A DNA stretch of 64,000 bases from contig WNNJ02002269.1 of the NCBI GenBank assembly GCA_012934845.2, positions 124,001 through 188,000 of the forward strand. The letters run 5' to 3'. Of this stretch, positions 33,040-44,800 are shown piece after piece. The stretch is from Pomphorhynchus laevis (Eukaryota > Acanthocephala > Palaeacanthocephala > Echinorhynchida > Pomphorhynchidae). Under the pieces are notes generated by a model. The model was given only the letters and a program-made list of their open reading frames with translations, had not been told where the DNA came from and searched no databases. Position 1 is the first letter of the stretch; each line of letters starts with the position of its first letter. Position numbers and translations under genes: made by a program.

Positions 33040-34990
33040 GTCAGTTTTCGCCTATTAATTTACCGTAACGGTGAACTCCAGGAATTTTACTCGACTTGTG
33101 AAGGTAGGGAGTGGTTGATTAGTCAATATGAAAGATCGGAGCTGAAAATGATAGTCTCCTTAATTTTTTCTTTGTCACAGGGGCGCCATGAAAGACAACC
33201 ACCTGCGATTTGGAGGAATTTAAAAAGGATTGGATATGGGTAGCTGATCTTTTAATCTTAAAAAGAAACAGCTGATGTCCAAAACAACATTTTTGCACCT
33301 GCGTCCAGAGAACAGGGCTGTGGTATCATCAGCGTATATCACTTGGAGAAAGTGGGGATCCTTGAGGCACACTCGTAATTGGGTAGAACTGACGCACGTC
33401 AGGGTCGTCTACATAGTAGAAACGCTTGCTGTACTGCAAAATCTCCACCCTGTTAACAATTCTAGCAGGCAACCCAAGGGATCTGAGAGAGGAGATGGCA
33501 AAGGGAATGGAGATACTATCAAATGCAGCAGAAATGTCAAGGAAAACAGCAACATCAAGTTGGTGGCTATTATCCTAACAAAACGGATGCACTTTACTTA
33601 TTGCTGAATGGACCGATCGATCTTTTACGTATCTATGAACACCTGGTGGGATTAAATTTCGCATACTTAGATAGTCGCGGATTTTACGCGCAAGCGTTTT
33701 TTCATAAATGGAAATGAGGGATTTTATATCGAAATGGGCCGCAGATCTTTAGGACATGTAATCGATTTCTGTTTTGGTAAAAATACGCGCAGGCTGATAT
33801 TTATGCCAGCAATGTCGGACGGGTGGCTAATATCATTGTGATAGCGACTTCCTTTCTCTGACTCTGTCAAAAGCTGACAGACCCGAATTAAGAATGACGC
33901 ATGGGATTTGGATGTGCCCGGAAGTATCCCCGCGAGGTTTAGGATATCTGTAACAGATAAGTCCCTACTCCTGAAGTTACACCAAGGCGGGATTTGATGA
34001 AGTGATATAGTGGCTCCATAATTATGTAGGAATAGCGACTTCTCTAAAACTTTATCAAGGCATATACTACCACTCAAGCCTAATGCCCTATCCATCCAAC
34101 AGACGAACTTCTCGTTCTTGAATATCTTCCCAAAGGAAGACTAAGAAAGGTTACGTATATCTAGTTATCCATTATTCATTCGAAAGGGCCTGTCTGGCGG
34201 GAACAGAGATCAGTTAGGTGTAGCATATTAGCTAGGATCTTGAGTTTTGTTGGAGTGGGATTGTATATACGACCTTTATATGTAGTTGAAAGAAACTCGG
34301 TAGCTTGCGAAGAGAGGTAAGAATTAAATTCGGTCAAACTCTCATTTCCAATTCTGGAGAAGAGTTGGATAGCAGTCTGAAAGAACGCCACTCTGATAGG
34401 ATCAAAGTGAAACCTCCTTCGAAGCAACGTATCTTCCACTATCCGCCAACGAATTAGGTCATGAGAAATGGTCAGTTGTTAAGTGACTGCTCTGTGTAGA
34501 TGGGTTTCAACAACCACATCTTATGAAGCAGTAATATATTGAGGAGATAATTTGTTGTTGAGCAATGAAAGGTAGGGGACGGTGGTTTGTGAATAAGAGT
34601 CGTACCTGGTTCTTCGATTTGTTGCATTAATCCAACTACCAGATCTGTCGTTGAAGTCACCAAGTATAATGTCCTAACCGCTACCCAATATACGATTCAG
34701 GAGGTCACGCTTCTTGTGAATTTCTCCTGGCCGGATATACATATTGGCTACGCTGATGCGTTTACCGCTTTTATATAGTGATATAGCTAAGCAAACAGGG
34801 CTGGACAAGAATAGTTTAACAGAAGGGACAATCTTAAGGAGCATTTAACTAGGGTTAGAAGACCTTGAGATGAAAATGAGTGATGTGGGGTTATGTACGG
34901 AGTATAGTGGGTGTAGATGTGCTTTGGGTTAAATCGAATAATGTCCTGGGGAGATGGATATACTGCGTCTCTTGAAGGACTAAACATTGA
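33040..34990 (-). mobile_element. LINE-C (Jockey-like) copy, 3' and internal parts damaged
   Basis: Read on the minus strand: endonuclease remnants (PQDIIRFNPKHIYTHYTPYIT, then HKPPSPTFHCSTTNYLLNI), a linker (FFQTAIQLFSRIGNESLTEF), and a pre-RT region (AAHFDIKSLISIYEKTLARKI). The RT follows with AVFLDISAAFDSISIPF, RFYYVDDPDVRQFYPI and VPQGSPLSP. It is then cut, and SKSQVVVF and KIPGVHRYG remain from the C-terminal side. Many stops and shifts are present and the YADD region is deleted. The 5' end abuts, head to head, the plus-strand LINE-C that starts near 35000. Confidence 0.7.
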
Positions 34991-34999
34991 ACAGTTCAG

Positions 35000-36375
35000 A
35001 ACCGACTTTTTGAAAATGACACCAAATGAACAAAAATTTTATACAAAGCATAATCACGCACTATTTAGTGTGTAGCAAGAATATCAGTGGTATATATACA
35101 TTTTTAAACAAAAATTAGCAAATATGCAACAGCGGAAAGACTATCGGTGCATAAAAGAATCCTAGCTTTTGCTTTCAATAGAGATAGAGTCAAGCAAGGC
35201 TTAAAGGTTAGTGATCTTGCAACCAGATGTTTCTAGCACGGAGGTTAAACTCCATCATGTACCAAAATTACCTAACTTGGTAGTGATAAAGCTGAAAAAC
35301 TATTGGAGAAAATCTCTCCTATACATTTTTTTGAGAGAGTTTGCTTCGAAATTTCAGAAGAGAGTTCTTTTCAATCCTATTTGATTCCTCAAAGCGGAAG
35401 ATCGAATTTATTTTTTTCTCCAGATCTGGCTTACTCATATCTATACTACTTCACACAAAACTTGTCTGACTATGACTATTCAAAGTGACAAACACTCGCC
35501 CTATTACGGGGGAAATGGTCTAGCCATTCCCATGTCGTTCTGCTCCACTGTCGTGGATAATGCTGAGCTTCTTGCTAACAGCAAGTGTAACCAATTCTTG
35601 GGTACAATCAAGTTTTCACAGTAATTAAGGCAGACTCACTTACGTTTCCACATTGCAATAGATACCATGGATGGGTACACTGGGCATTTACTTGTTCTAT
35701 ACCCCATACTTGTGGTGTATGTGGGGCTGGGCAAGTCCACGAGGGGAAATATGCCCTCTTTCCTCAATGTTCCAAATGTGGAGGACCCCATCAAGCCTAG
35801 TTTAGACATTGTCCCTTATTTAAGACTTATAAAGATGACACATAGGTACACCAGTACCTAGACCAGCTTGCTTTGCTGTAGCCTCAGCCAATCCTTGTGA
35901 GGTAAGAATGACCGATCGCTATATTGTGACTTTCATTGATACAAGGATGTAGATCTTGAAAGACGAATTTTAATCCATTGTTGTCAACTTACTAAAATAA
36001 CATGTGGAATCGCGTTCCCCTCTTTCTGTTTTTTCGAAGGTCGAGAGGCCACAGGGGCCAAAAAGATGCCTGCTGTAAGACCGCCGTTAGCTCCGAAGAA
36101 ACTTGGAAGGACTAATGGAGTGTAATGGGTGATAGCCCCGGGAAATGAAGGCAATGCTGGTGGTCAAGTGTTTTCTCCTGGTGGGATGGGAGAGAGAAGA
36201 GCAAACTTTTCTTTTTTTGGCTCCTGCTAGGGTTAGGCAATCCCACTTCAGCTGAATTAACACAATGCAAAGTAGTCAAGAGTCTTTTACACTGAATATT
36301 CTTCAGTGGAAAACGGGAGGTGCTTCTGCACTTAGCCTTCTATCTAGTAGAGACGCAGATGTTATAGTCCTTCTA
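35000..36375 (+). mobile_element. LINE-C 5' half (ORF1 with zinc knuckles, start of endonuclease)
   Basis: ORF1-type sequence runs from about 35100 and contains LLEKISPIHFFERVC. It also has a knuckle region at about 35650-35860 with CNRYHGWVHWAFTC, CGVCGAGQVHEG and CSKCGGPHQA, the CCHC array of Jockey-type ORF1 proteins. At 36265 the endonuclease begins (SFTLNILQWKTGGASALSL, then SRDADVIVL). The sequence stops at 36375 in mid-domain and resumes at 40858 (QETRT-like text in other copies). A LINE-B is inserted between. Several stops break ORF1. Confidence 0.7.
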
Positions 36376-36619
36376 TATTGATACCTATTAACTACTTAAA
36401 ACTATCTTGATACCTATTAACTACTTACAGTGTATGATCCCAAAACCGGAAAATTTGATAGTGTCGAAAAGATCTTGGCAACAAATTGATGAAGACTCAT
36501 TACGAGAGGCGGCACTAAGAACATCATTCAACTGTGCTAGTGAAGACATTGAGATCTAAAGTAAATAAATTTGAGATATAATAACATACAATCTAAAGTA
36601 AATACACAAATTACATATC

Positions 36620-36890
36620 AACCATTGACGACAACCATCGACGACAACCATCGACGACAACCATCGACGACAACCATCGACGACAACCATCGACGACAAC
36701 CATCGACGACAACCATCGACGACAACCATCGACGACAACCATCGACGACAACCATCGACGACAACCATCGACGACAACCATCGACGACAACCATCGACGA
36801 CAACCATCGACGACAACCATCGACGACAACCATCGACGACAACCATCGACGACAACCATCGACGACAACCATCGACGACAACCATCGTTT
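36620..36890 (+). repeat. 13-bp tandem repeat (caaccatcgacga), about 21 copies
   Basis: The repeats are essentially perfect after a single variant first unit (attgacgac). They end only a few bases before the ORF1 start codon at 36891. Since 39 nt is three units, all six frames stay open and give meaningless periodic peptides. The position suggests a 5' UTR repeat; a role in promoter activity is speculation. Confidence 0.95.
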
Positions 36891-37916
36891 ATGGGAGGAC
36901 GTAAGAAAACAACTAAGACCGACACTAACTATGGACAACTGCAAGTACAGTGCTCGATACACGACTGCAGCGTCTGGACAACAATCACCTGCGACAAGAA
37001 TAAGGCTAAAGAAGACTTCGTATGTGGTTTTTGTGCCAACAAACTAATATGCAACATTTCCAATAAGCACATATCAACATCCAACACGTCAAATCAAACT
37101 ACCCCCGTCGTTTCTAATGTCCTTTCTCTACCCACCGACCCTGCCACCATATACACTTCCCATTCCATGTCATCTTCACTCCCCGACACCCCACGTCCCG
37201 TCCTTCCCGTCTCGTTTCTCAATACCTTGCATCCATCAATCAAAATCATCTCCACCAACCTCCACTATCCTTCCACTCATAACCTTTTCTCACATCGCTT
37301 GCCACCCTCTTTATTATCATTATCCTCTATGTCTCCCGTCGTCAAACCAAATCCCTCCAAATCATCAACTGCCAGCTCTTCTATCGTGATCTCACCTACT
37401 CACGTCAGTCGTCCTCCTTTACGGAAGCTCTTTGCTTCTCGCGATCGTTGCGTCATTGTTACTAATATCACGCCTTCTAACTCCTTATCTCCACAAGCAC
37501 GTCTGGACCACGATGTTTCCGCCTTCAGATCCATCCTCTCGTCTATTGTCCCTGTGGATAAACCATCCTTTTTCAAGGACATTTCTCCTGTCGCATTCAT
37601 CCGTCTAAACAAATCTTCTCAATCTAATCCTTCACAGCCCCCTCTCCTAAAAATTGTTTTCAAGCATCGCTCTCACGCGTCTTCTGTCCTCTCTCAACGA
37701 TTCAAACTCATGTCATCTTCAACCACTCGAATTTTCCCCGATCGCGCCCCTTCTGAAATCGCTCAAATCTCTTCAGCCCGCATCGAAAAACGCCGTCGCG
37801 AGGAAAACGGCGAAACATCACTCTCCATCCGAAACATAGACGGAAATTTTCAAGTTGTCCACACCCGTCCAAAAATTCGATGGCGCTCCATCTCTCCTAT
37901 GTGTCTTCTCCACTAG
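36891..37916 (+). CDS. LINE-B ORF1 protein
   Basis: This 341-residue frame is intact. Residues 21-54 carry Cys/His spacing CSIHDC, then C34, then CGFC at 45-48. This resembles a PHD/zinc-finger-like module found in ORF1 proteins of some CR1/L2-group LINEs. A long Ser/Pro/Thr-rich middle follows, then a basic C-terminal third (RIEKRRREENGE). The predicted role, by family, is RNA binding and chaperoning in the retrotransposition particle. The start is the first ATG after the tandem repeat (ATGGGAGG). The stop lies 34 nt inside ORF2, in another frame. The coding strand is pyrimidine-rich throughout, like ORF2, which supports a shared origin. Confidence 0.7.
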   Translation: MGGRKKTTKTDTNYGQLQVQCSIHDCSVWTTITCDKNKAKEDFVCGFCANKLICNISNKHISTSNTSNQTTPVVSNVLSLPTDPATIYTSHSMSSSLPDTPRPVLPVSFLNTLHPSIKIISTNLHYPSTHNLFSHRLPPSLLSLSSMSPVVKPNPSKSSTASSSIVISPTHVSRPPLRKLFASRDRCVIVTNITPSNSLSPQARLDHDVSAFRSILSSIVPVDKPSFFKDISPVAFIRLNKSSQSNPSQPPLLKIVFKHRSHASSVLSQRFKLMSSSTTRIFPDRAPSEIAQISSARIEKRRREENGETSLSIRNIDGNFQVVHTRPKIRWRSISPMCLLH

Positions 37917-40261
37917 ACTCTTTCGCCACAGCACACGGTTTCCGCCTCGGTCTCCTCAACACTAGATCTATTCTCAATAAATCCGATATTATCCTCAACC
38001 TATTCACCAAGCAATCCATCGATCTCTTCTGCCTCACCGAATCCTGGCACTCAGATTCCGACGACATTTCCATTCGCCGTCTGCTCTCTGCCGGTTGCTC
38101 CCTAGTCGAATCCGCCCGCCCCCTCAGCTCATGCCCTTCTAAATCCTCTAATCATGGCGGCATCGTCGCATTTGCGCGTCACCCAGCGTCTCTTCGCAAA
38201 ATCAATCCCCCTTTCAGTCCTTGCTCTTTTAAATTGCTCACTTGTCGTTATTCTAACCCGATCACTCTAGATCTCGCCATTGTATACCGTCCTGGTTCAT
38301 CAGCTCCTACAGCCTTATTTTTTACCGAACTCGCTGACCTCCTTTCTCATTGTTCTTTGTCCTCAATCCCTTCACTCGTTCTAGGCGACTTCAATATCCG
38401 CCTAGACCGCCCCTCTTCCACGGATTCCATCCGCTTCATCAACATTCTATCCAACTACAATTACAAACTAATCTCCACTGCCCCCACACATATACTTGGT
38501 GGGGCACTCGACATCATCGCTGTCCCCGATCATTTTACTGCCTACACCTCACTGTCAATCTCTGATCCTGGTCTATCCGATCACTTTCTTATCACCCTTG
38601 ATCTCACTCGCAACCACACCCCTCCTCACACACCTACAATCCTACGTCGCCCTTGGAGAAATCTTGACCTCTCCCTTCTCCGCTCTGCCTTACTCAAATC
38701 GTCTCTATCATTACCCACAATAACATATTCATCTCCTCACGATCTCGCCTTTCTTTTCGACTCTGAACTCACATCCACTCTCGATATTCTCTTGCCCTTC
38801 AAGTCTCACCAACACCGTCGCTTGCACCGTGCCCCATGGTTTGACATCCAATGCCTACTCTCAAAGCGTCGACTCCGCCATGCTTTTCGAGTCTATCACC
38901 GCTCTCTCAGACGCGATTTCCGCTCGATCACTCCGTCTTTCCGTGATTCCTATCTTGCTCTTCGCCGGTCTCATCTCAACCTACTACGTACCAAATGCAA
39001 CTCCTTCTGGCAGCATAAAATCATCACTTCATTCAACTCTAAGACTCTCTGGCATACTTTTAACTCAATCCTTGCTCGTTCCTCTACGCCGTGCAACATC
39101 AATGCTAATGATTATTCGTCATTTCTCCAGACTAAAGTATCCACGCTGCTCTCTCACACCCCGGTCTCCATCCTATCCCACTCTGCCCAGTCTACTCTCA
39201 TCCTTCCGGAACTCTTTCATCTTCTCCCTGTCTCACCTACAGAAGTATCATCTGTCCTCATGTCCTTGCCCAACAAAACCTCACCTGCCGATCCCCTGCC
39301 TACTCACATATTAAAATCCATATGCTCATCGATATCCCCATTTCTCACAACCTTGTTTAACTCGTCCATCCGCAGTCGTATCTTCCCTTCACACTGGAAA
39401 TCCGCAATCGTTCGTCCCCTCCTTAAGAAACAATCGCTCGACCCCTTCCTTCCTTCTAGCTATCGCCCCATTTCACTACTCCCTACTCTTTCTAAGCTCT
39501 TAGAACGCCTCATCTTAATACAAATCAACGCTTATCTCTCCTCATCCAATCTGTACCCTCCTTTCCAATCCGCTTTCCGCTCTAATCACTCGACAGAAAT
39601 CGCATGCATAAAAGTGTACAACGACTTACTCATTTCTCGAGACAAGGCTCTATATAGTGTTCTCATCTCCCTCGACCTCTCCTCCGCATTCGACATTGTC
39701 GACCACTCCGTCCTCCTTTCTCGCCTTCGTTATGATTACGGCTTTTCTTCCTCCTCCGTAGCATGGTTCGCCTCATATCTATCCGACCGTTCCTTTCGCG
39801 TCTGTTCTAATTCATCATCCTCCCCTCCCATCCCTATTTTTTGCGGGGTCCCACAAGGTTCAGTCCTAGGTCCCCTGCTTTTCTCTCTTTTGCTTGGCGA
39901 TCTCTCTCCATTTATCAAACCTTACTCCTTTAACGTCATGCAATACGCCGATGACATTCTAATCTATGCTCATGCACCCGCACATCGCATACACGATATC
40001 GGCATTTCTGCCTCCAACTGTCTTTCTTCTATCTACAAACGTCTCTCCAATCTCCATCTCGTTCTAAACCCCGAAAAGTCCAAAATAATGTGGATCCTCC
40101 CCCGTAAACCAAACATATCTCCTCCCACTGTATATTTTGCCTCATCGATCATCCCCATAGTCCACAATCTCACTTTCTCAGGCTTCCATTTCGATGATCA
40201 CCTTTCCCTTAAACCGTTCGTCCGTAACACGGTCCGATCATCTCAACTTAATCCTCCGTGA
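37880..40261 (+). CDS. LINE-B ORF2: AP endonuclease and reverse transcriptase
   Basis: This is an intact 793-residue frame. The AP-type endonuclease covers about residues 20-240: LLNTRS (25-30), catalytic Glu in TESW (53-56), GDFN (169-172), GALDIIAV (208-215) and SDH (233-235). The reverse transcriptase covers about 505-745, with SYRPISLLPTLSKLLERL, FRSNHSTEIACIKVYNDLL, LDLSSAFDIVDH (598-609), GVPQGSVLGPLLF (656-668), YADD (689-692) and LNPEKSK. The wording matches L2-type LINEs. The frame ends early: from about 40232 the C-terminal domain continues in the next frame to 40814 (LILRDIRRIRPLIDF, LFPKIDY, AWNQLPLDVRR). A second shift near 40731 alters the last residues. All catalytic motifs are present. 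Confidence 0.9.
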   Translation: MALHLSYVSSPLDSFATAHGFRLGLLNTRSILNKSDIILNLFTKQSIDLFCLTESWHSDSDDISIRRLLSAGCSLVESARPLSSCPSKSSNHGGIVAFARHPASLRKINPPFSPCSFKLLTCRYSNPITLDLAIVYRPGSSAPTALFFTELADLLSHCSLSSIPSLVLGDFNIRLDRPSSTDSIRFINILSNYNYKLISTAPTHILGGALDIIAVPDHFTAYTSLSISDPGLSDHFLITLDLTRNHTPPHTPTILRRPWRNLDLSLLRSALLKSSLSLPTITYSSPHDLAFLFDSELTSTLDILLPFKSHQHRRLHRAPWFDIQCLLSKRRLRHAFRVYHRSLRRDFRSITPSFRDSYLALRRSHLNLLRTKCNSFWQHKIITSFNSKTLWHTFNSILARSSTPCNINANDYSSFLQTKVSTLLSHTPVSILSHSAQSTLILPELFHLLPVSPTEVSSVLMSLPNKTSPADPLPTHILKSICSSISPFLTTLFNSSIRSRIFPSHWKSAIVRPLLKKQSLDPFLPSSYRPISLLPTLSKLLERLILIQINAYLSSSNLYPPFQSAFRSNHSTEIACIKVYNDLLISRDKALYSVLISLDLSSAFDIVDHSVLLSRLRYDYGFSSSSVAWFASYLSDRSFRVCSNSSSSPPIPIFCGVPQGSVLGPLLFSLLLGDLSPFIKPYSFNVMQYADDILIYAHAPAHRIHDIGISASNCLSSIYKRLSNLHLVLNPEKSKIMWILPRKPNISPPTVYFASSIIPIVHNLTFSGFHFDDHLSLKPFVRNTVRSSQLNPP

Positions 40262-40814
40262 CATCCGCCGTATCCGCCCCCTTATCGACTTCCGTTCTTG
40301 TATGTCTCTTCTTTCATCGCTTCTTTTCCCTAAAATCGATTACTGCCTTAGCCTTTTCGCCAATTCTCCAAAATCCATCATCCTACCCCTACAACGAATA
40401 ATCAACACCGCCGTTCGAGTGCTCTTTCGTCTCCGTCGCTTCGACCACACATCCACATATTTTGCCCAACTCTCCTGGCCCACCATCCACATCCGCATCA
40501 AACTCCGCCTTCTTCTCGTTACTTTTCGTCTCATCGCTGTCGGCTCCCCATCGTTCATCAACCTTCCTTTCTTAGACGATACTCGCCCCACCTCGCTATC
40601 GCTTCGTTCCTGTCATACCCTCTTACTCCACGTTCCTAATTACTCCAACAACTACGGTCTCCGATCCTTCCTCGTCGCCGCCTCACTCGCCTGGAATCAA
40701 CTCCCTCTCGACGTCCGCCGCGCTCCCCTCCTTTATCACATTCAAACACCTCCTCCGTTCACACCTTCTCGACACCTGATTCACAGTCTTGTTTTGTTGT
40801 TTGTGGTCATGTAA
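40194..40814 (+). pseudogene. LINE-B ORF2 C-terminal domain, frame-shifted
   Basis: This part is equivalent to the C-terminus of ORF2: SDHLNLILRDIRRIRPLID, SLLFPKIDYCLSLF, RIINTAVRVLFRL, then RSCHTLLLHVPNYSN and AWNQLPLDVRRA. It lies one frame away from the main ORF2. The extra C at about 40731 turns the expected SFITFKHLLRSH ending into HIQTPPPFTPS. Other copies in the window keep the unshifted ending. Confidence 0.8.
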
Positions 40815-40857
40815 GCGTGCGCTGGCACGCATTTGCCACGTTAAAATAAATCCTTTT

Positions 40858-41705
40858 TTTCAGGAGACGCGGACTATCTGTCTCCCACAGGACATTACTC
40901 GATTTATCCCTAAACACATTTATACCCACTTTACTCGTACATAACTCACCTCACTCATCTTCATCTCAAGGTCTTCTAACCCTAGTTAAATGCTCCTTAA
41001 GATTGTCCCTTCTGTTAAACTATTCTTGTCCAGACCTGTTTGCTTAGCTATATCGCTCTGTAAAAAAAGAAAACGCATTAGCATAGCCAATATCTATATC
41101 CGGTCAGGACAAATTCACAAGAACCATGACATCCTGGATCGTATATTGGGTAATAGTTATGACACGATACTTGATGACTTCAATAACAGAACTGCTCGTT
41201 GAATTAATGCAGTAATCCACAGAAACAGGAGCGACTATCTTTTCCACAAACCACCGTCCCCCACCTTTCATTGCTCAACAACTAATTCTCTCCTCGACAT
41301 GTTACTGATACATAAAATATGGTTCTTAAAACCCATCTGTACTGAGCAGTTGCGCCAAAAACTGACCACCTTTCATGACCTAACTCGTTGGCGGATAGAG
41401 AAAGATACGTTGCTTAAAAAGATGTTTCACTTTGTTCCCATCAGTGGCTTTATTTCAGGCATCTATCCAACTCTTCCCCATAATTGGTAATAAAAGTATG
41501 ACCGAATTTAATTCCTACTTTCGACTACCTATAAAATGCGCATTTACAATCTCATTTCAAAAAAAACTTAAGGTCCTGGCTAAAGTGCTACACCTACCCA
41601 ATCTCTCTGTTTCTGACAGACAGGGCCTCTCGAATTAATACTGGAGCTCTAGATATAGTTTCCATCTGAGCAGGGATAGGGCCTGCTCAGCTGGAATAAA
41701 ATCCT
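40858..41705 (+). mobile_element. LINE-C, continuation after the LINE-B insertion
   Basis: It resumes the endonuclease (QDITRFIP-like text, HIYTHFTRT) and continues with RISIANIYIRSGQIHKNHD, ILDDFNNRTAR, FHKPPSPTFHCSTTNSLLDM and FQASIQLFPIIGNKSMTEF. Stops and shifts separate these blocks. It ends near 41705 with no RT. Confidence 0.7.
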
Positions 41706-41889
41706 TATTATTACTTTTAAACATTTTTTCCAACAATATATTATTTAAGTGATGTTCGGACGATCAAAGATTTTGAAATAATGCAAAAAATACAGAAAAT
41801 TATTCGCAAATCTCTAGTTTTTTTCAACGATTTCCTCTTAACTTGGTATTTCCTCCACTCATGGATGTGAGATAAGTGCTGCTTTGTGT

Positions 41890-44800
41890 TCCAACTCACC
41901 AATTGATCAAAAAGAACTTTGCCAGTTCCTAAACTTTCTAATTTGGCGTGCATTAAATTGCTTGTTCCTATTAATAGGAGCAGCTTATTCAATACTTTCC
42001 TCTTGAACTTTGCCTCACAACACATAAATAGAATATTATTTAACGTCATAAAATACTACGAGACGGAGATTAAAATCTCGTTTTGTTCGGCAGATAGTGC
42101 TCAGGCGTATATCGTTTTCTTTAAAAGCAATTACTCGGATCTGGGGGGAGGTTTTCTTCAGATTGATACAAGCCTCAGTCAAAGTCAATAATATTCCGCC
42201 ATTTTTGTTAAAGGATGATATGTTCTCCTTGGAAAAGGAATATAATATTACTAATCTAAGATTTATCAATGGAAATAAAGGGCATAAAATTCCGGTTGTA
42301 TTTTGTCAGACCTCTGTTGACGATGCAATGCAGCTTGCTAACTCTAAATTCAACCCCTTTATGGGACACAACCTGAAATTCACTTTACTTGGCTCAAATT
42401 CGCTAACCTACCATCACTGCAATACTTGCCACCTGTGGGGACCATAGGCTTCGGGTTGTGACCTCCAGCCTACTTGCGGGGTTTGCGGTTCATTCGGCAG
42501 TCATGTGGAGTGTCAATTAAAACCGCTATGTACGAATTGCAAGGGAGACCATTCTGCATGGTCTCGAAAATATAAATTATTCAGAGCATATCAAATTAAA
42601 CATAAAGTTAAAACGGTAAAACCTAGAAGTTTTGCCAAGGTTTGTGAATCATCTGTTACGGATCAGGGCAATAATATCAAGATGGTGGACGAAGAAATTT
42701 TTATGTATGTTGACAATAAAATCCAGGCTTCTCTGGATCTCATGGAGAACATGGTTAGGAAGATTGTCTCTAATCTAGTCGAATCTCTAAACCCTTCTCT
42801 GGCGAGGATTTACACTGTGATCAAAACCAACAATAAACGTAAGCCTCCAGGTTCAAATAAGAGAGCTAGTTCTAATAAGAAAGACTCGATTTGGGCTGTT
42901 GCCAATTCCAAATGCTGTGGGGGAAATGAAGACTTTGCCCGTGGGCAAATGTCCCTGCCTGTCGGAACGGGAGGTGGGAAGGATGGCCATTCTGCTTCTG
43001 GTTCCGACTAGGCGGTGGGCGTCCCGCTCTGGTTAAATCATCGCAATGGGATGTACTCGTGAGCCTTTTTCATTGAATATTCTTTAGTGGAATTCGGGAG
43101 ATGCTTCTGCCCTTAGGCTTCTATCTGATAGATATGTAGATGTTATAGTGCTTCAGGAGACACGGTCTATTCGTATACCACAGGACATTACTCGATTTAT
43201 CCCAAGTATATCTACTCACACTTCACTCCTTACATAACTCTTCCACACTCATCTTCTTATCAAGTCTTATAATCTTAGTAAAATGCTTCTTAAGGTCCTC
43301 CCTCTTATTAAACTACTCGTGTCCAGCCATATCTTGTTTAGTTATATCACTTGTCGATAACGGTATGCGCATAAGCATAGCCAATGTCTACTACCGGACG
43401 GGGAGATTCACAACAATCGTGACCTCATGGACCATATATTAGGTAGCGGCTACGACATGTCACTAAATGACTTCAACGATATTACTGGCCATTGGATTAA
43501 TAAAGCACTCCGCAAAGCAAGGAATGATTATCTGATTCACAAACCACCGAACCATACCTTTCATTGATCTACAACAAACTCTCTCCTCGATAGTTTACCG
43601 CTACATAGGACGTGGTTGTTAAAACTCGTCTGCACCGAGCAGTCGTGTAAACAACTGACTACCTCTCATGACCTTATTCGCTACTGCTTGAGGAAGATAC
43701 GTTGCTTAGAAGGAGATTTTACTTAAATCCTATTAACGTGGTTTTCTTTCAGGCAGCCATCCAACTCTTTTCCAGAATAGGAAATGATAGTCTGACCGAG
43801 TTTAATTCCTATCTCTCTTCGCAAGCTATCGAGATCCTTTCGACTACTATAAAGGTCACATTTACTGTACCACTCCAACAAAACTAAGGTCCTAGTAAAA
43901 ATGATACACCTTCCCAATCTCTCTGCTTCCTTCAGGCAGGTTCTCTTGAATGAATACTGGAGTTCTAGATATAGGCTCCAGCTGAGTAGTGACGGGGCGA
44001 GTATTACTCGTCTTAATCTCTTTCACGTTTCCTTCTGGAAGATATTCAATAAAGAAAAATTCGTCTGCTGGTGGGGAGAGCGTTGGGGTGGATTAGTAAC
44101 GTTGACCTTGATAAAGTTTTGGAGGAGCCACAAGCCCTACACAACTATGGAGCTACGCATTCTTCCCAACCAATCCCGACTTTGAGTGACTTCAGGAGCA
44201 GGGATCTACCCGTTACGAATATCCTCAACTCCTGGGGTTTACTTTCGGGCAACTCCAAAACCGTCGCTCTACTCTCATCTAGGGCTTGTCAGCTTTTGAC
44301 AGCCGATCAATGAAGAGAAGTGGCCGTCACAATGCTGTATGCCACATCATCTGATATTATTGACATTAACATTAGCCGTACAATATTTTTACTTAATCCG
44401 GTCACATGTCCCTAAGATCTGCGGCCCATTTCTATTCAAAATTCCCTCATCTCTATCTACGAAAAAGCGCTTGCCCGTAGAATTCGCGTCCATCTAAGTA
44501 GATGTAATTTAATCCCACCTAGTTGTCATTGGTTTGTCAAAGATCGCTCGGTTCATTCAGCAATTGATGTAGTGCATCAGTTTTGTCAGGATAATAGTCA
44601 TCCGCTTGCTGTGGCTGTTTTTCTTAACTTTTCTGCTGCATTTGACCGTATTTACATTCCCTTCGTTATATCCTCTCTCAGGTCCCTCGGGTCACCTGCA
44701 AGAATTGTTAACAGGGTGAATATTCTACTGTATACCAAACGGTTCTTTTATGAAGACGACCCTGATGCACATCAGTTCTTCCCTATTACAGGTGTGTATC

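Larger units (their letters stand above)
36376..40857 (+). mobile_element. LINE-B (L2-like), nearly complete copy
   Basis: The insertion is bounded exactly, because LINE-C runs gatgttatagtccttc up to 36375 and continues caggagacg from 40858, as in uninterrupted copies at 59080-59120. In order the element has a 240-bp leader, a 13-bp tandem repeat (36620-36890), ORF1, an overlapping ORF2 with endonuclease and RT, a C-terminal domain, and a tail ending gtgcgctggcacgc, tttgccacgttaaaataaatcc and a T run. No clear target-site duplication is seen beyond TTC. It is the template by which the truncated copies at 295, 3735, 13700, 27108, 27508 and 46013 are recognised. Confidence 0.85.

Noticed and set aside
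36571-36962. Long open frames on both strands with periodic Thr-Thr-Ile-Asp-Asp or Val-Val-Val-Asp-Gly text
   Set aside because: They are products of the 13-bp tandem repeat, which stays open in all frames. No independent coding signal is present.
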